The position numbers and the translations under genes were made by a program. This document shows, one piece after another, positions 1 to 8,462 of a stretch of DNA of 64,000 nt. The DNA comes from Kineosporiaceae bacterium. GTDB lineage: Bacteria; Actinomycetota; Actinomycetes; Actinomycetales; Kineosporiaceae. The stretch covers positions 744,001 through 808,000 of the forward strand of contig JADJPO010000002.1 in the NCBI GenBank assembly GCA_016713225.1, read 5' to 3'. Every line of letters begins with the position of its first letter. Positions within the stretch are counted from its first letter, which is position 1. The notes beneath the pieces are model-generated. The model made no database searches and was not told the DNA's origin. It was given only the letters and a program-made list of their open reading frames with translations.

Positions 1-443
1 ACCACGAGGCGAGCGAGGTGATCGATCCGCTGGTGATGCTGCCCGCCCCCGGTCAGGGCGCCCTCGCCGTCGAGTGCCGCGATCCGTCGGCCGACGCCGA
101 CGCAGCGCAGGTCGTGGCGTTCGTGAGGCCTCTGGACGACGCGAGCACCCGGGCGTGTGTCGAGGCCGAACGCGCCCTGCTGGCCACGCTCGAGGCGGGC
201 TGCGCGGCGCCGCTGGGCGCGCTCGCCGAGATCGTGGACGACGAGGACGGTGAGCAGCTGTGGCTTCGAGCCGTCGTCGCCTCGGTGGACGGCAGCCACA
301 GTCTGCGGCGTTCGGCACTGGGTGCTCCCACCAGCGCCGCGAGCATCGGGGTGGCCCTGGCCGCCGAACTGCTCGCCGAGGGAGCCGGTGAGTTCGTCGG
401 TCGCCACCCGGTGGCGGCAGTACGTGGGGAGGTGGAGCGGTGA
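1..443 (+). CDS. hemC: Porphobilinogen deaminase, C-terminal part (gene enters from before the window)
   Basis: Only the last ~147 residues are present; the reading frame is open to base 1. HemC (hydroxymethylbilane synthase) joins four porphobilinogens into hydroxymethylbilane in the cytosol, a shared step of haem, sirohaem and corrin synthesis. The protein reads LPAPGQGALAVECR, a family signature, then LEAGCAAPLGA, whose cysteine (codon 201-203) is the one that carries the dipyrromethane cofactor. The stop overlaps the GTG start of the next gene by four bases, so hemC and hemD look translationally coupled, as in the mycobacterial hemC-hemD-hemB run. Nothing in the visible part is damaged. 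Confidence 0.95.
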   Translation, partial: HEASEVIDPLVMLPAPGQGALAVECRDPSADADAAQVVAFVRPLDDASTRACVEAERALLATLEAGCAAPLGALAEIVDDEDGEQLWLRAVVASVDGSHSLRRSALGAPTSAASIGVALAAELLAEGAGEFVGRHPVAAVRGEVER

Positions 444-2068
444 CCTCCGGGCAGAGTTCGGGTCAGACGCCGGGGGCGGGGTCGGTGTGCTTCGTCGGGG
501 TCGGTCCCGGCGACGAGGGTTTGCTCACCCTGCGGGCGGTCGAGCGGCTGGCCCGGGCCGACGTGGTCGTGGTCGATCAGCCCGGCCGCACCGCCCTGAT
601 CGCGACCTATTGCCGGCCCGACGTCCAGGTGCTGGACGCCGGCTTCGGTGACGACGGCCAGCCGATGACCCGCAATGCGCGGGCCCGGCTGGTGGTGCGT
701 GCGGCGCGGACCGGCGCCACCGTGGTGCGGCTGCTGGACGGCGATCCGACCACGATCAACGGTCTGGACGGCGAGATCCGGGCCTGCCGCAAGGAGAACC
801 TTCCCTTCGAGGTGGTACCGGGGGTCTCGGCCGTGACCGCCGTGCCGGCCTATGCCGGGGTCGTGTTGACCGCCGCCGGGGTGGCCGGGATCCACATCGT
901 GCAGCCGGACGACGAGACCGACTGGTCGCTGCACGCCGGCCCGGCGACCACGTTGGTGGTGCTCGGGCCGGTCGCCGCGCTGCTCACCGCGGTGAGCCGG
1001 TTGCTGGCCGCCGGACGGGCACCGGACACCCCGGTGGCGGTGATCACCGAGGGCACCACGGTGCACCAGCGCACCGTCACCACCACGCTGGCACAGGTGA
1101 CGCAGGTGGTGCCCGGTGCCCTGGCCGGGCCGGCGCCTCGGCGGCTGGTCGCCGTCATCGGCCGAGCCGCCGGTATGGCCGAGGGGGCGCGCTGGTTCGA
1201 GCAGCGGGCGCTGTTCGGCTGGCAGGTGCTGGTGCCGCGGACCAAGGAGCAGTCGGCCCCGCTGACGGCGTTGCTGGCCGAACACGGTGCCCTGGCACAA
1301 GTGGTGCCGACCATCGCCGTCGAACCGCCGCGTTCGCCGGCCCAGTTCGAGAAGGCCATCACGGGTCTGGTCACCGGGCGGTATCGCTGGATCGGGTTCA
1401 CCTCGGTGAACGCCGTACGCGCCGTCCGCGAGAAGGTCGAGGCCTTCGGGCTGGATGCCCGTGCGTTCGCCGGCGTCCAGGTCGCAGCGGTCGGTGGGGT
1501 CACGGCGACCGCCTTGCGGGCGTGGGGGATCGAGCCTGACCTGCTGCCCGCCGGGGACGTCGAACAGAGCTCGGCCGGGTTGCTGGAGATCTGGCCCGCG
1601 GTCGATGAGCTGCTCGACCCGATCAAGGGAGTGTTCCTGCCGCGCGCCGACATCGCCACCGACACCCTGGTGGCGGGGCTGGGCGAACTCGGCTGGGACG
1701 TCGACGATGTCACCGCCTACCGCACGGTGCGCGCGGCGCCACCGCCCGCGGAGGTCCGTGAGGCGATCAAGAGTGGCCGCTTCGACGCGGTGCTGTTCAC
1801 CTCCAGCTCGACGGTGCGCAATCTGGTCGGCATCGCCGGCAAGCCGCACCCCACCACGGTGGTGGCCTGCATCGGCCCGGCCACGGCGAAGACCGCGCAG
1901 GAATACGGGTTGCGCGTGGACGTGCTCGCCCCCGAGCCGAACGTCGCCGCGTTGGTGAGGGCGCTGGCCGAGTACGGCGACTGGCTGCGTGCCAGTGCGG
2001 CCGAGGCCGGTGAAGAGGTGGTGCGCCCGAGCCTGCGGCGGGCTTCGTCGCGGCGGCGGGCGCGATGA
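440..2068 (+). CDS. hemD: Uroporphyrinogen-III methyltransferase / uroporphyrinogen-III synthase fusion
   Basis: 542 residues with two domains. Residues ~12-250 resemble the tetrapyrrole (SUMT/CobA-type) methylase fold, starting with VGVGPGDEGLLTLRAVERL and continuing with VVRLLDGDPT and PFEVVPGVSA. Residues ~260-520 are uroporphyrinogen-III synthase, which closes hydroxymethylbilane with inversion of ring D (for example RWIGFTSVNAV and DAVLFTSSSTVRN). The same fusion is known in mycobacteria (Rv0511) and streptomycetes. Whether the methylase half is active, feeding sirohaem or B12, cannot be told here. The GTG start lies in the hemC stop, and the stop overlaps hemB by four bases (ATGA), giving a coupled hemCDB run. 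Confidence 0.93.
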   Translation: MTSGQSSGQTPGAGSVCFVGVGPGDEGLLTLRAVERLARADVVVVDQPGRTALIATYCRPDVQVLDAGFGDDGQPMTRNARARLVVRAARTGATVVRLLDGDPTTINGLDGEIRACRKENLPFEVVPGVSAVTAVPAYAGVVLTAAGVAGIHIVQPDDETDWSLHAGPATTLVVLGPVAALLTAVSRLLAAGRAPDTPVAVITEGTTVHQRTVTTTLAQVTQVVPGALAGPAPRRLVAVIGRAAGMAEGARWFEQRALFGWQVLVPRTKEQSAPLTALLAEHGALAQVVPTIAVEPPRSPAQFEKAITGLVTGRYRWIGFTSVNAVRAVREKVEAFGLDARAFAGVQVAAVGGVTATALRAWGIEPDLLPAGDVEQSSAGLLEIWPAVDELLDPIKGVFLPRADIATDTLVAGLGELGWDVDDVTAYRTVRAAPPPAEVREAIKSGRFDAVLFTSSSTVRNLVGIAGKPHPTTVVACIGPATAKTAQEYGLRVDVLAPEPNVAALVRALAEYGDWLRASAAEAGEEVVRPSLRRASSRRRAR

Positions 2069-3048
2069 GCGGCTATCCGGTGCAGCGACCCCGGCGATTG
2101 CGAGCCGGCGAGCCGATGCGCCGCCTGGTGGCGCAGACCCGGTTGCACCCGGCCGAACTGGTGTTGCCCCTGTTCGTCGCCGAGGGGGCTCGTGAACCGC
2201 GGCCCATCTCGTCGATGCCGGGCGTCGTCCAGCACACGCGGGACTCGCTGCGTAAGGCGACTCACGAGGCGGCCCAGCTCGGGTTGGGCGGGGTGATGCT
2301 CTTCGGTGTGCCGCTGGTCAAGGACGAAACCGGTTCCGGCGCATGCGATCCGGACGGCGTGTTGAGTGTGGCGGTGCGCGACGTGGTCGCCGAGGTGGGC
2401 GATGACCTGGTGGTCATGGCCGACCTGTGCCTGGACGAGTTCACCGACCACGGCCACTGTGGCGTGCTGGACGAGGCCGGACGGGTGGACAACGACGCCA
2501 CGCTCGAACACTACGCGCGGATGGCCGTGGTGCTGGCCGAGGCGGGCGCGACGATGGTCGGGCCCAGCGGCATGATGGACGGCCAGGTGCGCGCCGTCCG
2601 GACGGCGCTGGACGCGGCCGGACATCTCGACACCGCGGTGCTGGCGTACGGGGCCAAGTACGCCTCGGCGTTCTACGGGCCGTTCCGTGAGGCCGTCGGG
2701 TCCTCGTTGACCGGCGACCGACGCAGCTATCAACAGGATCCGGCCAACGGTGACGAGGCGCTGCGCGAGGTGGCCCTGGACATCGCCGAGGGGGCCGACA
2801 TCGTGATGGTCAAGCCGGCGATGGCCTACCTGGACCTGGTGCGCCGAGTGGCGGATGCCGTATCCGTCCCCGTTGCGGCCTATCAGGTCTCGGGTGAGTA
2901 CGCGATGATCGAGGCAGCCGGGGCGCAGGGCTGGGTGGACCGGGATCGGGCGGTGCTGGAATCGCTGACGTGCATCAGGCGGGCGGGGGCTTCGGTGATC
3001 TTGACGTATTGGGCCGGCGAGGTGGCGCAGTGGCTGGGCGCGCCGTGA
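2065..3048 (+). CDS. hemB: Delta-aminolevulinic acid dehydratase (porphobilinogen synthase)
   Basis: 327 residues, the normal length. HemB condenses two 5-aminolevulinates into porphobilinogen in the cytosol. Both Schiff-base lysine segments are present: YGAKYASAFYGPFREA (~residues 193-208) and VMVKPAMAYLD (~247-257). The metal-site loop reads ADLCLDEFTDHGHCG: it keeps two of the three cysteines of the zinc-type site (DxCxCx7C) and has Asp where the middle cysteine would be, so it is a mixed Zn/Mg-type site, similar to my recollection of the mycobacterial enzyme. The stop overlaps the GTG start of the following MarR gene. Confidence 0.96.
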   Translation: MSGYPVQRPRRLRAGEPMRRLVAQTRLHPAELVLPLFVAEGAREPRPISSMPGVVQHTRDSLRKATHEAAQLGLGGVMLFGVPLVKDETGSGACDPDGVLSVAVRDVVAEVGDDLVVMADLCLDEFTDHGHCGVLDEAGRVDNDATLEHYARMAVVLAEAGATMVGPSGMMDGQVRAVRTALDAAGHLDTAVLAYGAKYASAFYGPFREAVGSSLTGDRRSYQQDPANGDEALREVALDIAEGADIVMVKPAMAYLDLVRRVADAVSVPVAAYQVSGEYAMIEAAGAQGWVDRDRAVLESLTCIRRAGASVILTYWAGEVAQWLGAP

Positions 3049-3506
3049 CGGCCGAGCCGCGGTGGCTGAACGCCTCCGAACAGCGGGTGTGGCGGGCCTA
3101 TCTCGACGTGACCCGGATGGTGAACGAGCGGCTGGGACGCCAGCTGGCCGAGGACAGCCAGCTGTCGTTGGCCGAGTACGAGATCTTGGTGCAGCTCTCC
3201 GAGAGTCCGGATCGCCGGTTGCGGATGTCGGAGCTCGCCGAGCGCGCCGTGAACTCACGGAGCCGGCTGACGCACACCGTCTCGCGGATGGAGGCGCGCG
3301 GCATGGTGCGCCGCGAGCCCTGTCCGGAGGATCGGCGCGGCGTCTGGTGTCTGCTGACCGACGACGGGTTCGCCGTCATCGAGAAGGCGGCCCCGGGCCA
3401 TGTCGAGGCGGTGCGCGCGGCGGTGTTCGATCTGCTGGACGGCGCCGAGACCGAGGCCTTCGGCGTGGCGTTGATCACGCTTCACGAGCAGCTGCGCGGG
3501 TCGTGA
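3045..3506 (+). CDS. MarR-family transcriptional regulator
   Basis: 153 residues from GTG 3045, chosen because it overlaps the hemB stop (GTGA) and the protein then aligns with MarR length; an earlier in-frame start would run into hemB. The winged helix-turn-helix is in the middle: LRMSELAERAVNSRSRLTHT followed by the recognition/wing stretch MEARGMVRREPCPEDRRGVW. MarR proteins bind DNA as dimers and usually respond to small ligands. The ligand and targets are not visible; being coupled to hemB hints at haem/respiration or self-regulation, but this is inference. Its 3' end overlaps the convergent decarboxylase gene by 32 bases. Confidence 0.88.
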   Translation: MTAEPRWLNASEQRVWRAYLDVTRMVNERLGRQLAEDSQLSLAEYEILVQLSESPDRRLRMSELAERAVNSRSRLTHTVSRMEARGMVRREPCPEDRRGVWCLLTDDGFAVIEKAAPGHVEAVRAAVFDLLDGAETEAFGVALITLHEQLRGS

Positions 3507-4719
3507 CGTCGACCGCTCGCCGGGTGGGTGTGGCGGGTAGGTAGTAGGCGCGAAGTGGCTCGAACCCGTTGAACCACACCGAGGAGTACGACGTCGTGTA
3601 GGCGCCGGTGGCCAACAGATCCAGCTGGTCACCCTCGCGCAGATCGACGGGCAGCGGGTAGGGCGTGTCCTCGTAGAGCACGTCGAGGCTGTCGCACGTC
3701 GGCCCGGCCAGTACGGCGGGCGCCGTCGGGCCGTGGGGACGCGGGCAGCGGATGCGATAGCGGATGGACTCCTCGGCGGTCTCGGCCAGTCCGTTGAACA
3801 TGCCGATGTCGAGGTAGACCCACGGGTGGCTCTCACCGTCGCGCCGCGAGATCAGGACCACCTCGGTGCGGATCACGCCGGCGTCACCGACCAGGAAGCG
3901 CCCCGGCTCGACCATGAAGCGCAGCCCCGGGTGGTGGGCCAGATGACGGTCGATGGCGGCTCCGATGCTCGCGCCGTACACGGTGACGTCCGGGGTGGGG
4001 GCCAGGTGCGAACTCGGCAGGCCACCGCCCAGATTGACCGTGGTCAGGGCGATGCCGTCGGCGGCGAGTTCGTCGGCGACGGTGGCGATCTGGCACAGCG
4101 GGGCATCCCAGGACTGCACGTCGTGTTGCTGCGATCCGACGTGGAAGCCCATCCCGACCGGGTGTCCCGCCGCAGCCGCCCGGCGCAACAGGGCGAGGGC
4201 ATCGGCAGGGCCGCACCCGAACTTGCGGCTCAACGGCCAGTCGGCGCCGGCCCCGTTGGTGGCCAGGCGAATCAGCACGGTCGAGCCGGGAGCCTGTCGA
4301 GTGATCTTGTCGAGCTCGGCGACGCAATCCGCGGTGAACACGGTGACCCCGAGCTCGGCGGCGACGCGGATGTCGCGCTCCTTCTTGACGGTGTTGCCGT
4401 AGGAGAGTTGGCGCGGGGCGGCACCGAGATCGAGGCAGAGCTCGACCTCACCGAGACTGGCCACGTCGAGGTCGCACCCCAGATCGATGAGCAGGCCGAG
4501 CACCGCGGGATCCGGGTTGGCCTTGACCGCGTAGTAGGCGGCGGCCTGCGGCAGGGCTTCGCACAGCGCCCGGTACCGCTCGGCGACGACGTCCAGATCG
4601 ACGACCAGGAACGGGGTCGGCAGGTCGGGGCGCCGGCAGAGGAACTGCTCGATGCGAGCGGTCGGCAGCGCCGGTGCCGCCGGTGCTGCCGGTGCCGGTT
4701 CAGGCGGGTACATGACCAT
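3475..4719 (-). CDS. Ornithine-type PLP-dependent decarboxylase (fold III)
   Basis: 414 residues from ATG 4719, chosen because GAGAAGGA sits just upstream; the frame stays open further 5' but without a ribosome site. It belongs to the Orn/DAP/Arg decarboxylase group 2 family, cytosolic, releasing CO2 from a basic amino acid (ornithine to putrescine is most likely). YYAVKANPDP holds the PLP lysine (~residue 66); HVGSQ, NLGGGLP and EPGRF are PLP-binding segments; GPTCDSLDVLYE near residue 340 is the catalytic-cysteine motif of eukaryote-like ornithine decarboxylases. DAP decarboxylase (LysA) is less likely because of CDSLD. The gene is divergent from the large regulator at 4933 with a 213-base gap; no operator is recognisable there. 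Confidence 0.85.
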   Translation of the reverse strand: MVMYPPEPAPAAPAAPALPTARIEQFLCRRPDLPTPFLVVDLDVVAERYRALCEALPQAAAYYAVKANPDPAVLGLLIDLGCDLDVASLGEVELCLDLGAAPRQLSYGNTVKKERDIRVAAELGVTVFTADCVAELDKITRQAPGSTVLIRLATNGAGADWPLSRKFGCGPADALALLRRAAAAGHPVGMGFHVGSQQHDVQSWDAPLCQIATVADELAADGIALTTVNLGGGLPSSHLAPTPDVTVYGASIGAAIDRHLAHHPGLRFMVEPGRFLVGDAGVIRTEVVLISRRDGESHPWVYLDIGMFNGLAETAEESIRYRIRCPRPHGPTAPAVLAGPTCDSLDVLYEDTPYPLPVDLREGDQLDLLATGAYTTSYSSVWFNGFEPLRAYYLPATPTRRAVDVTTRAAAREA

Positions 4720-4932
4720 GGCGTCCTTCTCGGGAGGGTCGGACGGGTCGTCGGTTCGCCCGCGTCTGGTGGGCAGGAGGCGCGGAAACGCCCGGCGATA
4801 CACCTGACGCCCGGCCGGCACGAGCGCGCCGGTCGAGTGCGGCACGGTCCACGTGGTCGATTGGTCCGAACATCCCAGCCGGTGCCGGCCACTCGCCGGG
4901 TGGCTGTCGGTGGGCGCTGTCACGATGGGGCT

Positions 4933-7900
4933 GTGCCGCAGACACAGCTGATCGGCCGGCAGCGCGAGCTCGCCGGGCTGCTCGCGCTGCTCGGGTTGGG
5001 GCCGGGGCCCGGCGATCCGGACGTCGGCACCACCTCACCTGTCGCCGTGCTGCTCGGTGGTGATGCCGGGATCGGCAAGACGCGCCTGCTCGACGCTCTG
5101 GTCGACGCGGCGCGTGAGCGCGGTTGGCGGCCGTTCATCGGGCACAGCCTCGACCTGGCCGAGAGCGGATTGCCCTACCTGGCCTTCTCCGAGGTGGTGG
5201 CCCGGATCGGGGCCGAGCTGCCCGAGGTGCTCGCCGAGGCGACCGCGACCCACCCGGCGCTGGCCCGACTGCAGCCCGGACGCCGCGTGCTCGGCGGGCC
5301 GGTTCGGCTCGAGGCCGATCGCGAGGCCCTCGACCGGGGCGCGCTGTTCGAGGCGGCACGCGATCTCATGTCTCGGGTCGGCGGGCACGAACCGGTGCTG
5401 GTGGTGCTCGAAGACCTGCACTGGGCCGACTCCTCCACCCGCGATCTGCTCGGCTTCCTGCTGTCCCGGCCGCTGGACGGCCGAGTGATGTTCGTGGCCT
5501 CCTATCGCAGCGACGACCTGCACCGACGGCACCCGTTGCGGCCCTACCTGGCCGAGTGGGGACGCCGTCGCGGCGTCCACCGGGTGCAGCTCGACCCGCT
5601 GCCGCCACAGGACGTGCATCGCCTGATCACCCGGCTGCACCCGGATCCGTTGCCCGCGGCCCAGGCCAACAGCATCGTCGAACGGGCCGAGGGCAATGCC
5701 TTCTTCGTCGAGGAGCTGCTCGGGGCGCTGGCCGGCTCCGACGGGCAGCCCGGCAGTGCGCTGCCGCTGAACCTGGCCGATCTGCTGTTGGTCCGGCTCG
5801 ACCAACTGGACGAGGACGCCCGCCAGGTGGTGCGGGTGGCCGCGGTTGCCGGGCGCCGCGTGAGTCATGGCCTGCTCGCCGCGATCTGCGGATTCCAGGC
5901 CGCGCGGCTGGACGAGGCGGTGCGTCGCACCATCGAGATGAACATTCTGCGGGCCGACGATCAGCACTACGCGTTTCGGCATGCCCTGCTGGCCGAGGCA
6001 GCCTATGACGACCTGTTGCCGGGCGAGCGGGTGCGGCTGCACGCCCGCTACGTCGAGGCACTGACCGATCGCCGCGGCACCGGAACCGCCGCCGAACTCG
6101 CCCGCCATGCTCACCGTGCCCTGGACCGGCGCACGGCACTGGCCGCCGGTGTCGAGGCGGCGCGAGAGGCGATGTCGGTCGGTGGCCCGGACGACGCAGC
6201 GCGGCACTACGAGGCCGCGCTCGAGTTGTTGGCCGACCCCGTGCTGGCTCGCGAACAGTTGGTGGGCCTCGGCGAGGAGTCCGGTGATCCCGAGTCGGCC
6301 GCGGCCGAGTCCGGCCGCCTCGAGCCCGCCGTGGTCGCCACCGAGGCGGTCGAGGCGTTGATGGCCGGTGGGCACGTGGTGCGAGCGGCCGCGCTGGCGG
6401 CCGAGCAGCTGGGCCGGCTACCGGTCGAGACCTCTGCGCCGGGGCGAGCCCGGTTGCTCTCGGCCCGGGCCCTCGCGCTGAGTCTGATCGAGCCGGACGA
6501 GGACCCGGTCGCCGTCTCGGCCGAGGCGGTGCGGTTGCTGGGGGAGGCCGACACCCCGTTGCGGGCCAAGGTGCTCGCCGCCCACGCCCGGATCCTGGCG
6601 CAGGCCGGCCGGGACGACCAGGCCCGCCGGACCGCCGGGGAGGCCGTGCGGCTGGCCGACCAGCTCGGCTGGGCCTGGTTGGCCGGCGACGCGCTGACCA
6701 CGATCAGTCGTGCCGGTCGGCGGCAGGTCGGCCCCGAGCGTCGTGCCGCGTTGGTCGAGGCCATGACGCGCTCACGTCAGGTGGGCAACCGCGCGGCCGA
6801 ACTGCGCGGCGGGTTCTGGCTCGCCTTGTCCTACCTGGTGACGGCGGAGTACGTCGAGGCCGAGGCCAGCCTGCGCGCCGGGGTGACGCTCGGCGCCGAC
6901 CTCGGCACCCCGTGGGCGCCCTATGCCTTCGAGTGCCGGTGGTACCTGGCATGGGTGTTGCTGCGTCAGGGCCGCTGGGACGAGGCGCTCGACGTCCTGG
7001 CGGACCCGCACCACAGCGCCCCGCCGATCGCCGGTGCCCTGCTCGACGCCCTCGCCGTCCAGATCGCCGTGGCCCGTGGCGAGCCGGAGGGCGTCGGCCG
7101 GCTACCGGCGATGCGTCGGTTCTGGCAGGTCGAGGGGTTGCTCGCGGTGACGTCGGCCGGCGTGGAGATCGAGGCGGCGGGCCTGGCGGGGGAGCTCTCG
7201 CGGGCCGTCGAGGCGTATCGCCACGTGGTGGCGGTGATGAGCCGGGTCTGGCACCCCTTGTTCCAGGCGCGGTTGCGGTTGGCCACCACGGCCCTCAGCG
7301 TGATCGCCGATGGGGCGCAGCATCTGCCCACCGCCCGGTGGGCCGAGATGAGCGAGGTGGCCGACGAACTGGCCGCCGACGTCGAGCAGGTCTTCGCCGA
7401 CGCCGCCCACCCCGGGGTCGAGACCCTGGCCTGGGCGGGGCTGGGTCGCGCCGAACACGCGCGCTGGCACTGGCTGACCAGCCACCACCCGGAGCCCGAC
7501 CACCACAACCAGCACAACCAGCACAACCAGCACAGCCAGCGCGACCAGCGCAGCCGAGAGAGCCACGACAGCCATGACCGCCACGACAGCCACGATCTGA
7601 GTGCCGAGCAGCTCGTGGCCGGGTGGACCGACGCGGTGGCCGGGCTCGATCGGTTCGGCGACGTGCACCTGGCTGCCCGGGCTCGGGTGAGCCTCGCCGA
7701 GATCCTGATGGCCACCGGCGAGGCGGACGCCGCGAGGCGGGTCGCGGCATCGGCCGGCGAGGTGGCCCGTCGGCTCGGTGCGCAGCCCCTGCTCGATCGG
7801 CTGGCGCGACTGCCCGGCGGGACGAGCGCGGCTCGGGCGGGCTCGGGTCGCAACGGCCGGGGGAGCCCCCTCGTGCTCACCCCGCGCGAGCACGAGGTCT

Positions 7901-8067
7901 TGGAGTTGGTCGCCCTGGGCCGCAGTAACGGTGAGATCGGCGCGCGGCTGTTCATCAGCACCAAGACGGTGAGCGTGCACGTGTCGAACATCCTGGCCAA
8001 GCTCGGTGCCTCCGGGCGCACCGAGGCGGCGGCGCTGGCCCGCCGGCAGGGCCTGATCGAGATCTGA
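4933..8067 (+). CDS. Large ATP-binding LuxR-family (LAL-type) transcriptional regulator
   Basis: 1044 residues from GTG 4933, the first start after the divergent decarboxylase promoter region; the open frame continues far upstream only as antisense to that gene. The N-terminal AAA ATPase module has Walker A GGDAGIGKT (~42-50) and Walker B VLVVLEDLHWAD (~155-166). The middle is helical and TPR-like. The C-terminus is a LuxR/GerE DNA-binding domain (LTPREHEVLELVALGRSNGE ... ISTKTVSVHVSNILAKLG, ~980-1040). Such proteins are large ATP-dependent activators. A His/Asn/Asp-rich low-complexity stretch (~851-891) interrupts the helical part. The target is unknown; the divergent decarboxylase is the nearest candidate. 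Confidence 0.88.
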   Translation: MPQTQLIGRQRELAGLLALLGLGPGPGDPDVGTTSPVAVLLGGDAGIGKTRLLDALVDAARERGWRPFIGHSLDLAESGLPYLAFSEVVARIGAELPEVLAEATATHPALARLQPGRRVLGGPVRLEADREALDRGALFEAARDLMSRVGGHEPVLVVLEDLHWADSSTRDLLGFLLSRPLDGRVMFVASYRSDDLHRRHPLRPYLAEWGRRRGVHRVQLDPLPPQDVHRLITRLHPDPLPAAQANSIVERAEGNAFFVEELLGALAGSDGQPGSALPLNLADLLLVRLDQLDEDARQVVRVAAVAGRRVSHGLLAAICGFQAARLDEAVRRTIEMNILRADDQHYAFRHALLAEAAYDDLLPGERVRLHARYVEALTDRRGTGTAAELARHAHRALDRRTALAAGVEAAREAMSVGGPDDAARHYEAALELLADPVLAREQLVGLGEESGDPESAAAESGRLEPAVVATEAVEALMAGGHVVRAAALAAEQLGRLPVETSAPGRARLLSARALALSLIEPDEDPVAVSAEAVRLLGEADTPLRAKVLAAHARILAQAGRDDQARRTAGEAVRLADQLGWAWLAGDALTTISRAGRRQVGPERRAALVEAMTRSRQVGNRAAELRGGFWLALSYLVTAEYVEAEASLRAGVTLGADLGTPWAPYAFECRWYLAWVLLRQGRWDEALDVLADPHHSAPPIAGALLDALAVQIAVARGEPEGVGRLPAMRRFWQVEGLLAVTSAGVEIEAAGLAGELSRAVEAYRHVVAVMSRVWHPLFQARLRLATTALSVIADGAQHLPTARWAEMSEVADELAADVEQVFADAAHPGVETLAWAGLGRAEHARWHWLTSHHPEPDHHNQHNQHNQHSQRDQRSRESHDSHDRHDSHDLSAEQLVAGWTDAVAGLDRFGDVHLAARARVSLAEILMATGEADAARRVAASAGEVARRLGAQPLLDRLARLPGGTSAARAGSGRNGRGSPLVLTPREHEVLELVALGRSNGEIGARLFISTKTVSVHVSNILAKLGASGRTEAAALARRQGLIEI
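7504..7605 (+). repeat. 9-bp tandem repeat coding a His-rich linker
   Basis: The unit CACAACCAG occurs three times exactly at 7504-7530, then as CACAGCCAG and in decayed forms to about 7605. It encodes HNQHNQHNQHSQ followed by an HD/HS-rich stretch (HDSHDRHDSHD) inside the LuxR-type regulator. The repeat keeps the frame (9 bases = 3 residues), so changes in copy number would lengthen the linker and not break the protein. Confidence 0.85.
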
Positions 8068-8076
8068 GCGCGGCAG

Positions 8077-8094
8077 CCGGTGCGGCTCCGCCGG
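8077..8094. terminator. Short hairpin between convergent genes
   Basis: CCGG-T-GCGG-CT-CCGC-CGG folds into a compact GC-rich stem between the stop of the LuxR-type regulator (8067) and the stop of the minus-strand membrane protein (8097). There is no T-run. It could end transcription from both sides; this rests on position and pairing only. Confidence 0.35.
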
Positions 8095-8096
8095 GG

Positions 8097-8462
8097 TCAG
8101 GTCAGTCGCAGCACCGCGGCCGCGACCCCGGTGAGGCCCGCGATGGCCAGCACGCTCAGATAGGCCACGACCAGCCGGATGTCGCGCAGGAAGCAGCGGG
8201 ACCGGGTCAGGCCACGGCGCCAGGCCCGGGTGTAGCCCACCAGGCCGAGGACGGCGAAGACCACCAGCGTGACCGGACCGCCCAGCCAACCGAGCAGGGC
8301 GATGGTGGCGAAGATGCACAGCCGCAACGGGTCGAAGGGTGCCGGCGCGGCCTCGAGGTGCTGGTCGAGCAGGGGCGGCGGCACACCGGGCGGGAGGTAT
8401 CCGGACGGCAGATGATCGCTGGGGTCACCGGGTGGTGTCGGTGTGGGGGTCGGCGCGCTCAT
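8097..8462 (-). CDS. Small membrane protein at the end of the radical SAM cassette
   Basis: 121 residues from ATG 8462, which overlaps the stop of the radical SAM gene (ATGA) and has GAGGTGA upstream. The first ~45 residues are proline/threonine-rich (PTPTPTPPGDP and LPPGVPPP). Then come hydrophobic segments ~55-85 (CIFATIALLGWLGGPVTLVV, VFAVLGLVG) and ~97-120 (VVAYLSVLAIAGLTGVAAAV), giving two to three membrane spans separated by a basic loop (RAWRRGLTRSRCF). No family is recognised. Its coupling to the radical SAM gene suggests a membrane partner of that enzyme. Confidence 0.75.
   Translation of the reverse strand: MSAPTPTPTPPGDPSDHLPSGYLPPGVPPPLLDQHLEAAPAPFDPLRLCIFATIALLGWLGGPVTLVVFAVLGLVGYTRAWRRGLTRSRCFLRDIRLVVAYLSVLAIAGLTGVAAAVLRLT

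Noticed and set aside
53..1849. A 598-residue minus-strand frame opposite hemC and hemD
   Set aside because: Shadow of the conserved hem genes; the product is Arg/His/Gly-rich without family features.
3733..4932. A 400-residue N-terminal extension of the LuxR-type regulator
   Set aside because: This stretch is antisense to the decarboxylase gene and its divergent promoter; the regulator's domains begin only after 4933.
7504..7605. Short tandem repeats resembling a CRISPR or microsatellite array
   Set aside because: The unit is 9 bp without spacers and is in frame within a coding region.
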